From Zygnema cylindricum (lineage: Eukaryota; Streptophyta; Zygnematophyceae; Zygnematales; Zygnemataceae), in NCBI GenBank assembly GCA_037447655.1, contig JBBHKE010002557.1, positions 62,001 through 126,000 of the forward strand: a stretch of DNA of 64,000 bases. The letters are read 5' to 3'. The position numbers were made by a program, and so were the translations under genes. The notes beneath the pieces are model-generated. The model was not told where the DNA came from and ran no database searches. It saw nothing but the letters and a program-made list of their open reading frames with translations. Shown here piece after piece: positions 33,161 to 43,910 of this stretch (its first letter is position 1; each line of letters starts with the position of its first letter).

Positions 33161-33887
33161 GAGACAATTGCTGGCACTGAAGATGAACAAGATGCAGCAG
33201 TAGTCATCGTAGAACAAATCAAGAGAGGAAGCTTCCACAAATACCGATGGCTGAACAGCAACTTTGACAGACTATAACTTTCCGAAACACGCTGCAATGG
33301 TCTTTAAAATTTAACACAATGTAGATAACACACAAAGGAACACACACACAAAATTTCAATCAATTCTGCTTAAAGACCTGAGAGATATGCGGAAATGAAA
33401 TTACATAAAACTGAGTGTACAGTTTTTATAACATTTGTTCCTAAAAATCAAATTCACTAAGTCCTACTTCTATACACCGAAACTACACTAGGCTGTACGG
33501 AGGCAATCCAGCCGTACGTCTAACATTCTATCACAAATATTTACACCGAAGTTCAGACAACGTAAAGTGATAATGATCTAGTCACGCCTCGTCACTATTT
33601 GTTGGCGGCGGCTGTCAGCGGTCCGATTAAGGGATTTGGCACCGTAGAACTGACTTCACGAGGTCCCGTGGTCCAGCCGAATTTCTGTACGTCCACGGAG
33701 GACATACTCACGCATTCTCCCAAATGATGACGCGTGTCCCAAGTGTGAATGAACCGTGAACTCCCAACTTCACTGTCACACTAATTTTAATAAGTAATGA
33801 TCCCAACTCAACCAAAAATAACTTAAGTCTTGAACAGCTCTCTCTCCCTCACAGCTGAGGCATAGAGAGGACTAAAGCTTTCTAAAA

Positions 33888-34010
33888 ACAACAAATATCG
33901 TGTGTGCGTGCAAAATACCGCGCGTGCGTGAGAAATACTGCGCGTGCGTGCATTATATCGTGCGCACGCGCCGAATATCGCGCGTGCCGACATGATATCG
34001 TGCGCCCGAG
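33888..34010 (+). repeat. CpG-rich minisatellite, second array
   Basis: Six units of about 20 bp (AAATACCGCGCGTGCGTG-like) end 27 bp before the right terminal repeat. ATATCGTGCGC alternates with ATACCGCGCG. Confidence 0.75.
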
Positions 34011-34229
34011 CAATCGACACGATGCGACATGACAGCTGTCGTGCATGAGTGGCAAGCAAGCGAACATGCATCACAACCAGCAAAGTTATGCATACGAACA
34101 TATATGCAAACGGACATAAATATGAAAAGACAAAAACTATATACACCATGAGAAGGAATAAAGGTAAAATGATTCAAAGAGAGAAAGGGAAGAATACCCC
34201 CCTAGAGTGAAGTGGACCCAATAATCCCC

Positions 34230-34312
34230 CCCCCCCAGCTCCTTAGCCTGTCGAGGGGCTGGTCAAGCACCCTAGTGGGTGGGCCCATAACCTGCAATTT
34301 TGTAGTCTCCAT
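34230..34312 (-). pseudogene. Copia gag start (fragment)
   Basis: On the minus strand an ATG at 34,312 begins METTKLQVMGPPTRV, matching the gag starts at 57.8 kb and 63.8 kb (QVMGPPSRV). After about 25 codons it runs into a poly-G tract and the neighbouring element. Confidence 0.7.
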
Positions 34313-34317
34313 TGTCC

Positions 34318-34870
34318 TAGAGAATGAGCAACCTATGTAAAGCCTCTAGGATAATATTTGCCCCTTCTACTTTCCCGCTGAATAAGCGTCGCGCAGGCAC
34401 ACAAATATTCTGACCACTCTCGCCCTTGTGAGGACAAGACTCCCTTGAGTCAAACGCAAAAAGAATCACTCAATTTGCTCCCCTGAGCAGTAAGTTATGG
34501 CTGGTCAAAGATGACCTTTAGAGTTACAAGCTGTCTTAGAGAGGTACCTAAATTTCAGTGACCTCCACAGGTACCTAAATTTCAGTGACCTCCATTGGCC
34601 CATAGACTATCCAACTTATATGAAGCCTATAGGATAAAATTTGCCCTTTTGAATTTCATACCAGATAAAATCCACCTGGTCAGACAAGTGTTCTGACGAA
34701 CCTCACCCCTATGAGGGCCCAACTCCACTGGTCAGGCGCAAAAAGAATCTCTAAATTTGCTCCCATGAGTAGTAAGTTATGCATGGTCGAAGATGACCTT
34801 TATAGTTACAAGCTCTCTCAAAGAGAGGTGCCTAAATTTCAATAAGTCTTGGCCTGCCTATTCACAACTA
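34318..34870 (-). repeat. Copia leader with tandem duplication (period about 283 bp)
   Basis: CCTCTAGGATAATATTTGCC (34,343) recurs as CCTATAGGATAAAATTTGCC (34,626), and the whole blocks align (GCAAAAAGAATC, TTTGCTCCC, AGTAAGTTATG, GTACCTAAATTTCA). A 28-bp unit, GTACCTAAATTTCAGTGACC, is also doubled at about 34,543 and 34,571. It lies between the gag start and the LTR remnant, in the leader position. Confidence 0.75.
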
Positions 34871-35260
34871 CCTACTATTAAACCCTAGACCAATAGGAAC
34901 AGTGTACAGGACAAGAAGGTACAACGACCAACGCACTTCTTGTATGTCCATTGTATAACATGGCCTTTCGGATGACGCCTATCAGATCGGGATCCATGGT
35001 TTTATCCAAAATCTCCAATGTCCAATGATGTGGCGCCACGTGGCATTGCGTGACGTTGTCTCCTAAAAACCGCTAAAAGTTCATGTCTAGTTTGCGCCTG
35101 CAACGACGACCGTGCGATCACTATATTTTACACGATTCAATTCAGTCGGTTTACATGCGCGTCTTCGCCAAATGGTCCAATTAAATGGATTAGCCGTTGC
35201 GTTAATGTTTAATTAAATGTTACACCACAAATATATATTTATGCTCATGACTTGGCAGAT
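34871..35260 (-). repeat. Copia promoter/LTR remnant, copy 2
   Basis: This keeps the block order of the other copies: CCAATAGG, GTACAGGACAAGAAGGTAC, then GGCGCCACGTGGCATTGCGTGACGTT and AAAACCGC, followed by the SINE module. The TATA box is not conserved here. Confidence 0.55.
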
Positions 35261-35456
35261 AAAGCGAACGGTTGTGTGAACGGCGGTAACTTCGTAGGTA
35301 CCAGAATCAAATCCTGGTCAAGACACATACTTTTTTGGCAGTAACAAAATTGCCTCTTTCCTCGGTCTGTCGCTTTGACTACTTGAAGGCAGCCATGGCT
35401 GTCTTACGTCTCCAATGACTACGACAAGTATGGAAGAGTAAAGACAAAACGTGCAC
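35261..35456 (+). mobile_element. tRNA-derived SINE module, copy 2 (second head type)
   Basis: The head has TACCAGAATCAAATCCTGG as a T-arm/B-box-like stem-loop. The tail has AAGGCAGCCATGGCTG and AATGACTACGACAAGTATGG. It is shorter than copy 1 and shares a head with the copy at 62,728-62,962. Confidence 0.65.
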
Positions 35457-35689
35457 ACAGATAAAAAAAGGTAGAATTTAGAAAATACTATCTTCAACAT
35501 GAAACTTTCAACGCACGTAACATCTCTTTTAATATAAAACAAAGCTTTTAGGAGCGGCGCCACTATTTGCTCGACTTTTGTCAAACCCAATGCCATTCTT
35601 AGTTAGAGACAAGAACCACTTCAATCCTTTAATGCATCAAAATTATTTGTTAATAGATAAACCTTACTTTTTAAGGTAGTCATCTACGA

Positions 35690-35960
35690 TTATAACATTC
35701 TATTTATTACCCACCATAAAGCTTAGGTTTGAAGTGTCCACAAAAGTCAACATGTACCACATCCAAAGAATGTTTAACTCGGTAATTCACATCCATCATC
35801 GTATGGGGTTTCTCAATCTATAGTGCTTAACTGCAACATCGGTATTGTTTGGAATTTTTGTCTTATGCGAGGTCCATCTCATAAACATGTGACTTCTATA
35901 TTACCCCCCTCAAATTCTTGTGGGATGTGTGACATATAGGACACTACCACAAAATGCGAC
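35690..35960 (-). pseudogene. Copia integrase fragment
   Basis: One minus-strand frame reads HSLDVVHVDFCGHFKPKLYGG, matching the start of copia integrase cores (L-x-VH-x-D-x-CGPF...GG). HIPQEFEGGNIEVTCL lies upstream in the C-x2-C/GK region. Stops follow at once. It probably belongs to the same relic as the gag-like ORF at 38.4-37.8 kb. Confidence 0.5.
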
Positions 35961-37847
35961 ACCTTTTCATTTTCTATATATGGTTCAAAATGTGTGCGGG
36001 TTGGGCAATATCCTTTGGTTGCCTCTAAGAAAAATTATGGTGCATAAAGCCAATCACCACCCTTTCAAAAATCGGGTGCTTCTACATTTACAAATTTGAA
36101 TGAGAAATCTCTTTCCGCGAGTACGCTCCCGCGAACCTTTCAAATTTGTAGAACCCCTAGGAGGCTTATAAAATCATTTGGAAAACATAGTGTGTTTTTT
36201 AACCTTGTCTTTGTAGCATACTCATCTGTGACGTCATCCACGTTGGGAATAAAATCAAACTATTATAACAACACACCAAAATTTGATGGTCGCTAACCAT
36301 AATGATATTTTTCGATTGTATAATGGTACGTTCCCATGTAGTCAAAACTTAGTCTTGTTACTTTATTTTTGAGGGGAAATTGTTTGTTTAATTTCTAAAT
36401 TGTTTCGATGTTCGAAAATGAAATCGTTACTTTACACGTGGGCATAATTTGTGATGGTTGTAGACGAACACAAAACTCGTGACAATTTATGACGTTTACA
36501 AGTTAACGACAATTATAAAAGTCTAGTTTTTTGTGACACTATACATGTTTAGGGTTTTATGACATTTTGATATCATGCTCACTTGTGACAACGTGGACAT
36601 CGATGATTCTATACCTTTCCACCATGGTTTCCCGATTTTACTTTTCCTATTTTCTCACTCTACCTTTTCTGGAACTGCATCCAAAGGTAGTAAATGTTTT
36701 TTAGAGCTATTTCACTTTATACCATTATTATCTTGTTTCATCCTAAAAAGTGTGGGATAGTGGAGACAGTGTGAGAGGGTTATGGATAGAGGTGCCTTGA
36801 AGGATTTCACTTTTGCAAAATGACAGTTGTTTCGAAAAACCCCTATAGGGAAAAAATTCGTACAAATTGAAAACAGACAATTGAAATGTCCGTACATGTT
36901 ATAGATTGACATTTTTTTTTCTTGTGTAGTCCGCATTTTGTAAAAATGTTTTCAACAATAAACCACGTGCAAAAATATGATCCAATTCATTGTTCATCCG
37001 TTACTTTATTTGAAATCGACATTTTAGTTGCTTTGAGATAAATTTTGAAAAAAAGATAGAAGGACACCACAAAGGATTGAAAAGAGGAGGACGACATGAT
37101 GTAATACAGTTCAAGTTTTAAGATGGCGCAAATTATACCATGGTTTTCATTTTTCTTTTGTACAACAAAGGATTTTTTAGTTGCATGCTCTGATTGGACC
37201 AAAAAAAAAAGGAAAAACCCTTACTCTAACACATGGGAACGTATCCTAAGCCTCATTGTTTCATCAGTTAAAACTACATTGGTGAATATTTGATGTTATG
37301 CCTTTGCATCAACGATCCAAGGGCACACCTTTTCGTGCTTTTCATTATTGCCCACAAAATCCAACGTCTAATTGAAAAATATGAAGGTTTTACAGTCACT
37401 AAATCTATCTCTTTCATCCATGTAGTTCTTTTGTCATCACCGATACACCACGACCATATCACCATTAGAGACCACAACTACGGTCTTCTCGTCCATGCTC
37501 TCGACCGAAACCACTATCACACTTGTTGTAATATTACGAGCTAATGTGGCCATAGTGACGGACAATGTTATTACCATGTGCAATAATATAAAAAGTAATA
37601 TCATTGTCGGTCATTGTCAATGAAATCTTGTGATAAACGTTTGAGATGTTTGCATTACAGAATGGTACATTGCTTCGATTTAGCCTTCCTAAACCCTAGT
37701 ACCGGATAACACCTCTTTTATTGTGAATGGACTTAAGCTCCATAGATTTAGAAGACCGTACATTTCATTGCTTGTAGTAACAGAACCTTTAGTCATACTC
37801 TCTATTTTCATCGAATGCAAATCCACAACACTAAATTTTGTTCAAGA
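35961..37847 (-). other. Decayed sequence between copia fragments
   Basis: No domain was recognised on either strand. If 38.4-37.8 kb is gag and 35.96-35.69 kb is integrase of one element, this should be its protease region, but I see no D-T-G-A motif. It may include other insertions. Confidence 0.3.
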
Positions 37848-38420
37848 TTATAATTTTGTACGATTGGGCATATATAAAAGTTGAGACCTTCTCCACTTCT
37901 TTCTAAATATACCATGATTAAGTAACTGTTTAATTAGAGCATCGTATCTATGGACGGTGTCAACTATCGACTCATTTGTTAAACTATAGAAAATGATGAA
38001 ACACATTCTGTCTCTTGTTTGAATGAATTGCTTCGATGCAACTTTGTATGAGACTTCATGTTGCTGCGATGTTTTTAGGATTCCACAACTTGAGTGCATT
38101 GGGATCGGCTGATTTTTTCACTCGTCGCTCACGGTGTTTCAAAACACTTTCAAAATCTGTTTTCCACGGATACAATTTTTCCAAATTGCGTAAATTTGTC
38201 CCGTTGACGAGAACTATTTTGTTAGGACACTTAGAAGCTTCTATTGTTCTCCATATTTTTGTGGAATATGAGTTGTCTTCTTTAGTCTCTTCACCCCCCT
38301 TACAAAAGTATTTTCTTATAATGGCAACCTCTCCAATGCTTTCAAAACTGTCACTCACCAAAACCAAGATTTGGTTCCTCAATCAAGGGTTTTCTTGCCT
38401 CGCTTCCCTAATTTCTTAAA
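37848..38420 (-). pseudogene. Possible copia gag remnant
   Basis: The ORF at 38,099-37,848 contains SLTNESIVDTVHRYDALIKQ followed by LLNHGIF. This resembles the helical segment of copia gag proteins (a hydrophobic helix, then an R-x-x-x-L-x-x-x-L pattern, then G). The ORF upstream (38,382-38,056) is charged and lacks a motif. Weak evidence. Confidence 0.35.
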
Positions 38421-38665
38421 GTTAACTCTCTTTTCCACATAACGCAGGAGGTGTTTAAACAAAGTTCATTGTGGATCGTATGATGTGATTGTCCCTCCAA
38501 AACGATGGAGTCTAAATGGGTTAGTAGGAAAAGATGTCACCAAAGATGAACACATTTTTGAAAGGTTTTCATGATTATTTTTTGAGAGAACGTTATTTTT
38601 TTTGAAAGCTCAAAGGCTTCTCATCCTCCTCCTCAAGCTTAGGGTTTTTAACTTGAGATCTACGG

Positions 38666-38679
38666 TTTAGGGTTTAGGG
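38666..38679 (+). repeat. Two interstitial plant-type telomere units (TTTAGGG)
   Basis: Two exact TTTAGGG units are followed by TTATAGGG and preceded by AGGGTTTTTAAC. It is too short for a telomere. It may be a telo-box or a chance match, but the unit is the plant type. Confidence 0.5.
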
Positions 38680-38855
38680 TTATAGGGTTTCATTTCGTCC
38701 GTACACATTCAGATGTTTTGTCGATGTATCTCATTTTGGACCGGCACATTGGAATGGTACCGAAAGATCGTACTGTATTGGTAGCGGCACTAATCAGTAG
38801 AAAAAGAGATGTATCGGCTCCATCGCATCGGGTACCAATTGAGACAGCGGTTGGC

Positions 38856-39593
38856 AGTAAGGATTTTGTACTGAGAACTCATTTAGCGACGAGACATTCT
38901 CGTAGCTAAAGTAGCGACGACCAGCGACGAAGTAGTCTCGTCGCTAGATATTTGAAGTGGCGTAGAAGTTAGCAACGAAGTAGTTTCGTCGCAGGATATT
39001 TGAAGTGACGTAGAAATTGTTTGTTCACTTCGTTTCACGCGAGTTCTAGTCGTACTATTGAAGTGGCGTGGAAAATGTTTGGTCGTTTCGGTTCACTTAA
39101 GTTCTAGTTGTACCGTGTGGTTCAAGTCGGTTCGTGGTTGACTTGTCTAATCATACCGTGTAGTTCAAGTCGGTTCGCAGTTGTTGGTCGGATGTTTTCA
39201 CCACGTTGACTCTTACGCGTTTCTAATTGTGTACCGTGGTATTGTTACCTGACGTTTGAAGGGGTATATTGAGGCGTAGTGAGAGAGAGGTTCTCATCAA
39301 TTTGGCGCGAGTTAATCCTCCTTGTAGGTTATGAAGGAGTTCAAGGAGTTGAGGGAGTTTGATAGCTTTGTGGTGTGTTTGAGGAGTTAGAGGAGGGTAG
39401 TGAAGAGTATCTTCTATATTATTAATTGGAGTTAGAAGTGAGAGTGTTTTGAGGGTGTGAGGAAATTATGTAAGAAAAGTTCTCCGTGGAATATATTGGC
39501 TTCTTTGGGGTAATCTCTCTTGTGTGTGTTTTATTCATTTATGCTTCCGCTAGCATTTACACTCAGAGTTATATTTTGTGTATGATCCTTTCA
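38856..39593 (+). repeat. 5' LTR of the non-autonomous element
   Basis: 738 bp, starting AGTAAGGATTTTG and ending GATCCTTTCA. The first 150 bp contain repeated GCGACGA and TAGTnTCGTCGC motifs in both orientations plus a doubled GATATTTGAAGTG, probably the U3 regulatory part. Confidence 0.92.
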
Positions 39594-39595
39594 AT

Positions 39596-39607
39596 TGGTA
39601 TCAAAGC
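39596..39607 (+). other. Primer-binding site (tRNA-Met type)
   Basis: TGGTATCAAAGC lies two bases after the LTR's terminal CA and differs from the plant initiator-tRNA-Met complement at one base. Confidence 0.88.
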
Positions 39608-39666
39608 AAAATGTAGTGCTTTATGAGTTTTAGGATGATGGAGAGATTGAAAGAAATAAGGAGGAT

Positions 39667-40116
39667 ATGTGGTCATTCAAGTTTAGAGGGGCTCAATATG
39701 AGGCGGCCTTTCCTACTCGTCCTTTTGGCCGAGTTAGATTCGGAGATGAAAGAAGTTTGGAGGAGGTGTTGTGTGACTTGTTCTACAAGTTTACCCTTAA
39801 TGTTGATGTGAAAATTCAGATTGAGATGGGAGGAAGAAAAGGCTTTTGTCCTTTGAAGAGTGAACCAGATTTCGATCAAGATGGAGGTGATTCTTTATTT
39901 GAAGTAGAAGAAGAAGAAGATGATGAAGAAGAAGTAGATCAAGAATCCGAAGAAGTAATCGATAAAGTCGAAGAAGGTGAAGAAGAGAAGAGTGAATTAA
40001 AAACTGGAGAGAGGAGTGAAGAAAAAGGTGATGAGAAGTGTATTAAAAAGAGTGATTTGATAAAAGAAAAGAAGAGTGGAAAAAAGAGTGGAAAGAAGAA
40101 GATAAATTGCTTTTGA
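39667..40116 (+). CDS. Acidic ORF of unknown function inside the non-autonomous element
   Basis: 149 codons starting MWSFKFRGAQ. The first 60 residues look globular (a mix of hydrophobic and charged residues, with LEEVLCDLFYKFTLNVDVKI). The middle is a Glu/Asp tract (EVEEEEDDEEEVDQESEE), and the last 40 residues are Lys-rich (EKKSGKKSGKKKINCF). I recognise no family. It sits where gag normally starts, about 75 bp after the primer site, so a gag-derived or captured host fragment is possible. The strong codon periodicity of GAA/GAT runs may inflate the ORF. Confidence 0.5.
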   Translation: MWSFKFRGAQYEAAFPTRPFGRVRFGDERSLEEVLCDLFYKFTLNVDVKIQIEMGGRKGFCPLKSEPDFDQDGGDSLFEVEEEEDDEEEVDQESEEVIDKVEEGEEEKSELKTGERSEEKGDEKCIKKSDLIKEKKSGKKSGKKKINCF

Positions 40117-40587
40117 GAGGAGAAATGAAGTTGCCGATGTGGTATATTGATTGAGGTGTAAAGGAGTGGTTTTTTGAAGAAGAAAGTAAGTGTGTTGTCG
40201 TGAGTTGAATATGAATCTCGACATTTTGAAGATCTATTTTTGGAGGGATTTTTATTTCGTACTTTTGTAAGTTTACTTATTAAGACGTGAATCGAAGTGA
40301 ATCGAGGTGAATGGTGTGGCGATTACCTAAATCGCCGATCAGTTTTGGAAGAAGCGTCATTCAAGTTTGGCATTTTCAATTTCTGTCCGCAGTTCAAGTG
40401 TGTACAAATTTATTTGATTTTTGTCGTCAATGACTGCACATTTTTTTAGTTGTGGATTTTGTTGAAGTGAAGTTTTAACGTGTCTATAATTAGGAGGAAG
40501 AAGAGGAGGAGTTTCGTGTTAGCGAAAGACCGTTTGCTTTACCGGTTGTTTTGGCCATTTATTGACAAAGAGGAGGATTGAAAAAAA

Positions 40588-40985
40588 TTGACGAAGATGA
40601 AGAAAAAAAAAGGAGAAATCAGATTCTTGTTTCTGAGTTTGAAAGAAGAAAAGAGTAGAGACGAAGTGGAGGTATTGAGAGATATTCTCTCGGAAGGAAA
40701 AAGAGTACTCCTTCCCTCCTGGCGGCTTCGACGTTTGTTTGGAGAAACCATTTTATTTGAGAGTTTTATTTGAGGAAGAATCTCGGATTTATGGAGCGAC
40801 TAATTTGGAAGATCAATTTCCGAAAGTTTTTAACAAATTGATGTGGTATATTGATGCCCTATTACAATCTGAACCAAAAGGAGAAAAGGAAAAGAATCAT
40901 TTGCCAGATAATTCAAATTCCTATGTAGCGTGTTTGTCGCGCGGTCGTCTAGTTTGTCTTTTGTTGTTTTGTGTAAGTTCGTTTA
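40588..40985 (+). pseudogene. Second ORF pair in the element, probably one broken reading frame
   Basis: KKKGEIRFLFLSLKEEKSRD with LRDILSEGKRVLLPSWRLRR overlaps the next frame (FYLRVLFEEESRIYGATNLE, then FPKVFNKLMWYIDALLQSE). The two make sense together if a frameshift near 40,745-40,765 is assumed. Composition is amphipathic and helical. No known domain was seen. Confidence 0.4.
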
Positions 40986-41148
40986 CATTATTTTGGAGTT
41001 GAAGTGGTGGTTTGACAATTCCCACATTGAGAAGGGGATTGTTAAGTTTTACATTGTGAGATTTATGTTAGCGTCCGTTGGCAGCTTAGCAACCATTGTA
41101 CGTTTAGTTTAAGTATTGATTTTAAGTGTCGGAGTTATTTGTGTCTTG
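40924..41148 (+). repeat. 225-bp internal direct repeat, copy 1
   Basis: TGTAGCGTGTTTGTCGCGCG... to ...GTTATTTGTGTCTTG recurs at 41,861-42,085 with the same length and only a few differences. Both copies end soon after an open stretch ASVGSLATIVRLV. Confidence 0.9.
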
Positions 41149-41860
41149 GTTGGACGTTTGACGTACATTGGGGAATGAACGATGATGTCAGATATTCAGG
41201 TGGCCGTGTTGGTCGTCGTCAGATTTTGTCGGTCATATAGTTATTAAAATTTGTTAACGCGGACCTTTCATTACCTTATGGTACCATGTGGATGTGACTA
41301 TGGTACAAGTTGACGAAAACAAATATTTGGAAGTGCAAATTTTGATGGAGGTTGTGACGCGGAGTTATTTGACGTGGATTTGCGGCGTGGACTTTTATTT
41401 ATTTTGATTTCGAAATTTCACCACCCTGTTACGTTTTTTTCGTTTGGAGCGGCATTATGTTTTATTTTGAGATTCTAAGAAAAAATGGAGAATGGTCATG
41501 TGGCGTATGCGTGAATTTTGACGCGCGAAGCTACGGAATAATTTTGAGTGGTGATTGAAGGAAAAAATCGCAATCAAGTTGTAACATTTCAGAGGGGGCT
41601 ACGACATTTGGATTTGATTGAAGTTTGAGAAGATTTTGTTGGAGGATTATCCAATTTGGCGTTTTTGGAAAAATCGCGAGGAGATATAATTGTTTCTTAC
41701 GTCGGACATTTGATGCTTTGTTTCGTACATTAATCTGGTGTTTTAATTTGTCGTTTAAGTATACTTCATGATGTTTTACGAAGGGGAAGTTTTAAGTTGT
41801 GATTGGTTTAAATATTGCAAGTTTCAGAGGAAAATTGTTAAACTCAAATTTATAATCGGT

Positions 41861-42085
41861 TGTAGCGTGTTTGTCGCGCGGTCGTCTAGTTTGTCTTTTG
41901 TTGTTTTGTGTAAGTTCGTTTACATTATTTTGGAGTTGAAGTGGTGGTTTGACAATTCCCACATTGAGAAGGAGATTGTTAAGTTTTACATTGTGAGATT
42001 TATGTCAGCGTCCGTTGGCAGCTTAGCAACCATTGTACGCTTAGTTTAAGTATTGATTTTAAGTGTCGGAGTTATTTGTGTCTTG
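41861..42085 (+). repeat. 225-bp internal direct repeat, copy 2
   Basis: Second copy, offset 937 bp from the first and about 285 bp before the 3' LTR. Identity is similar to that between the two LTRs by eye. Confidence 0.9.
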
Positions 42086-42357
42086 TCTTATTTGAAGTGT
42101 ATGTATGGAGGGTCCCGGTCACTGTACGGTTTTGTGTCATAGTGATCGTAGTGGTTTTTGTTCTGATTTGAGGAGTATACTAGTTTTTGGGTTGCAGCGT
42201 ACATTTGTACATCCAATTTTGTTTCACTTTGTCGAGGAGTTTTCCAGTTGACGTTTGCGTACGTTCTTTTGAGCGTGTACAAACAGCATCAAAAGAAATA
42301 TATGAAATGGGAAAAAATTAGTAGGCATGGAGGAAGAGGGGGTTTTGAGTGTCTCAG

Positions 42358-42369
42358 TAAGAGGGGGAA
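42358..42369 (+). other. Polypurine tract of the non-autonomous element
   Basis: TAAGAGGGGGAA directly precedes TGTTAAG at the 3' LTR start. Confidence 0.85.
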
Positions 42370-43107
42370 TGTTAAGATTTTGTACTGAGAACTCATCTAG
42401 CGACGAGACATTCTCGTAGCTAAAGTAGCGACGACCAGTGACGAAGTAGTCTCGTCGCTAGATATTTGAAGTGGCGTAGAAGTTAGTAACGAAGTAGTTT
42501 CGTCGCAGGATATTTGAAGTGACGTAGACATTGTTTGTTCACTTCGTTTCACGCGAGTTCTAGTCGTACTATTGAAGTGGCGTGGAAAATGTTTGGTCGT
42601 TTCGGTTCACTTAAGTTCTAGTTGTACCGTGTGGTTCAAGTCGTTTCGTGGTTGACTTGTCTAGTCCTACCGTGTAGTTCATGTTGGTTCGCAGTTGTCA
42701 GTCGGATGTTTTCACCACGTTGACTCTTACGCGTTTCTAATCGTGTACCGTGGTATTGTTACGTGACGTTTAATGAGTATATTGAGGCGTAATGAGAGAG
42801 AGGTTTTCATCAGTTTGGCGAGAGTTGATCCTCCTTGTAGGTTATGAAGGAGTTCAAGGAGTTGAGGGAGTTTGATAGCTTTGTGATGTTTCTTGAGGAG
42901 TTAGAGGAGGGTAGTGAAGAGTATCTTCTATATCATTAAGTGGAGTTAGAAGTGAGAGTGTTTTGAGGGTGTGAGGAAATTATGTAAGAAAAGTTCTCCG
43001 TGGAATATATTGGCTTCCTTGGGGTAATCTCTCTTGTGTGTGTTTTATTCATTTATGCTTCCGCTAGCATTTGCACTCAGAGTTATTTTTTGTGTATGAT
43101 CCTTTCA
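42370..43107 (+). repeat. 3' LTR of the non-autonomous element
   Basis: 738 bp with canonical TG...CA ends, the same length as the 5' LTR. It differs by scattered substitutions, such as GTGGTTCAAGTCGTTTCG against GTGGTTCAAGTCGGTTCG. Confidence 0.92.
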
Positions 43108-43910
43108 TTGGCCGCATTGGCCATTACTGTAGGTCAGAGGCCGTAAAAGGTCAACCGAAACCGTGACCGACCCTTAATCGACCGCCCGCACCGGATCCAG
43201 AACCGATTCGGCTGCCAAACTTTGGGGGCTAGGCAGTTGCAGGCGTTTTATCACCAGAAAAAAATAATCAGTTACGGTCGGTCAAGCAAAAAATGGAATT
43301 TTTGTACTTTTTTTTTTCAACATTATTGTAATTTGTACTTCTGGTATCGTGGAAGTAAGTGACATCAGGATTAGCTTAGGAAATCAAACATGGTACTAGC
43401 ACTATTCATTTTGCGAGTCTTATTGAAAGATAAAGGCCGGAAATCGTATTCTGTTGTTAAGTGTTAATTATGCATTTTATACGGTGTTTCAAAAAACATG
43501 CCAAAATATTTATATCAATATCACGTGACAGATAGTAATTATTGGCTTACTCGTACATCGTACATGTTTCCACAAATATATCATATTATTTTGTCAATGT
43601 CATGCGACACGTAGTAATTATTAGTTAGTAAATGAGCGGAAATCAAATTATTAAGTTAATTTCCCACGACAAATCCTAACTATTAGCTTACTCATATGTT
43701 TCAAACAATAAATCGATAAATTTAATTGTTTTTTAAGTTAGAGAAACTTGACCACAACTCAAACAAAACCTAGTCATACACCAATATGGAGAAAAGCATT
43801 CGCGCTTCTCTTAAAACGAAAATCCAAAACGATTTTAAAAATAAAAAAATGGTGAAATTGCTCAGTATTACCTAGTAAAAGAGTATATAAATTAAAAGCA
43901 GCCACTCAAG

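Larger units (their letters stand above)
31905..34220. mobile_element. Small element with 185-bp terminal direct repeats (TRIM-like)
   Basis: Terminal repeats lie at 31,905-32,089 and 34,037-34,220. They are about 92 percent similar by eye, start TGTCGTGCATGAG and end AGTGGACCCA, so they have TG...CA ends. About 1.95 kb lies between them with no pol-like ORF. Size and structure fit a terminal-repeat retrotransposon in miniature. I could not identify a primer-binding site or PPT, and the flanks (AAAAT / ATAAT) are not a perfect 5-bp duplication, so orientation is unknown. The right repeat abuts a copia gag remnant. Confidence 0.6.
38856..43107 (+). mobile_element. Non-autonomous LTR retrotransposon with intact target duplication
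   Basis: 738-bp LTRs at 38,856-39,593 and 42,370-43,107 are highly similar. TTGGC flanks both ends (38,851-38,855 and 43,108-43,112), a perfect 5-bp duplication. TGGTATCAAAGC right after the 5' LTR matches the initiator-tRNA-Met primer site (consensus TGGTATCAGAGC), and TAAGAGGGGGAA precedes the 3' LTR. The 2.8-kb interior has no protease, RT or integrase motif, so enzymes must come from elsewhere. The 3' LTR keeps TG while the 5' copy starts AG. This is the best-preserved mobile element in the window. Confidence 0.92.

Noticed and set aside
33166-33279. Short acidic coding exon (DEQDAAVVIVEQIKRGSFHK)
   Set aside because: It has 37 codons, no neighbouring exon, and lies inside the element with terminal direct repeats. 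The open frame can be chance.
33045-34010. CRISPR-like array
   Set aside because: The repeats are contiguous 20-bp minisatellite units without unique spacers, in eukaryotic transposon DNA.
38036-38419. 127-codon plus-strand ORF
   Set aside because: It is antisense to a better-supported gag-like fragment and has no recognisable domain.
38666-38679. Chromosome end or telomeric array
   Set aside because: Only two exact TTTAGGG units occur, within ordinary sequence.
39667-40116. Chromatin-protein gene based on the acidic and Lys-rich tracts
   Set aside because: Low-complexity charge runs alone do not define a family. It is kept as an ORF of unknown function.
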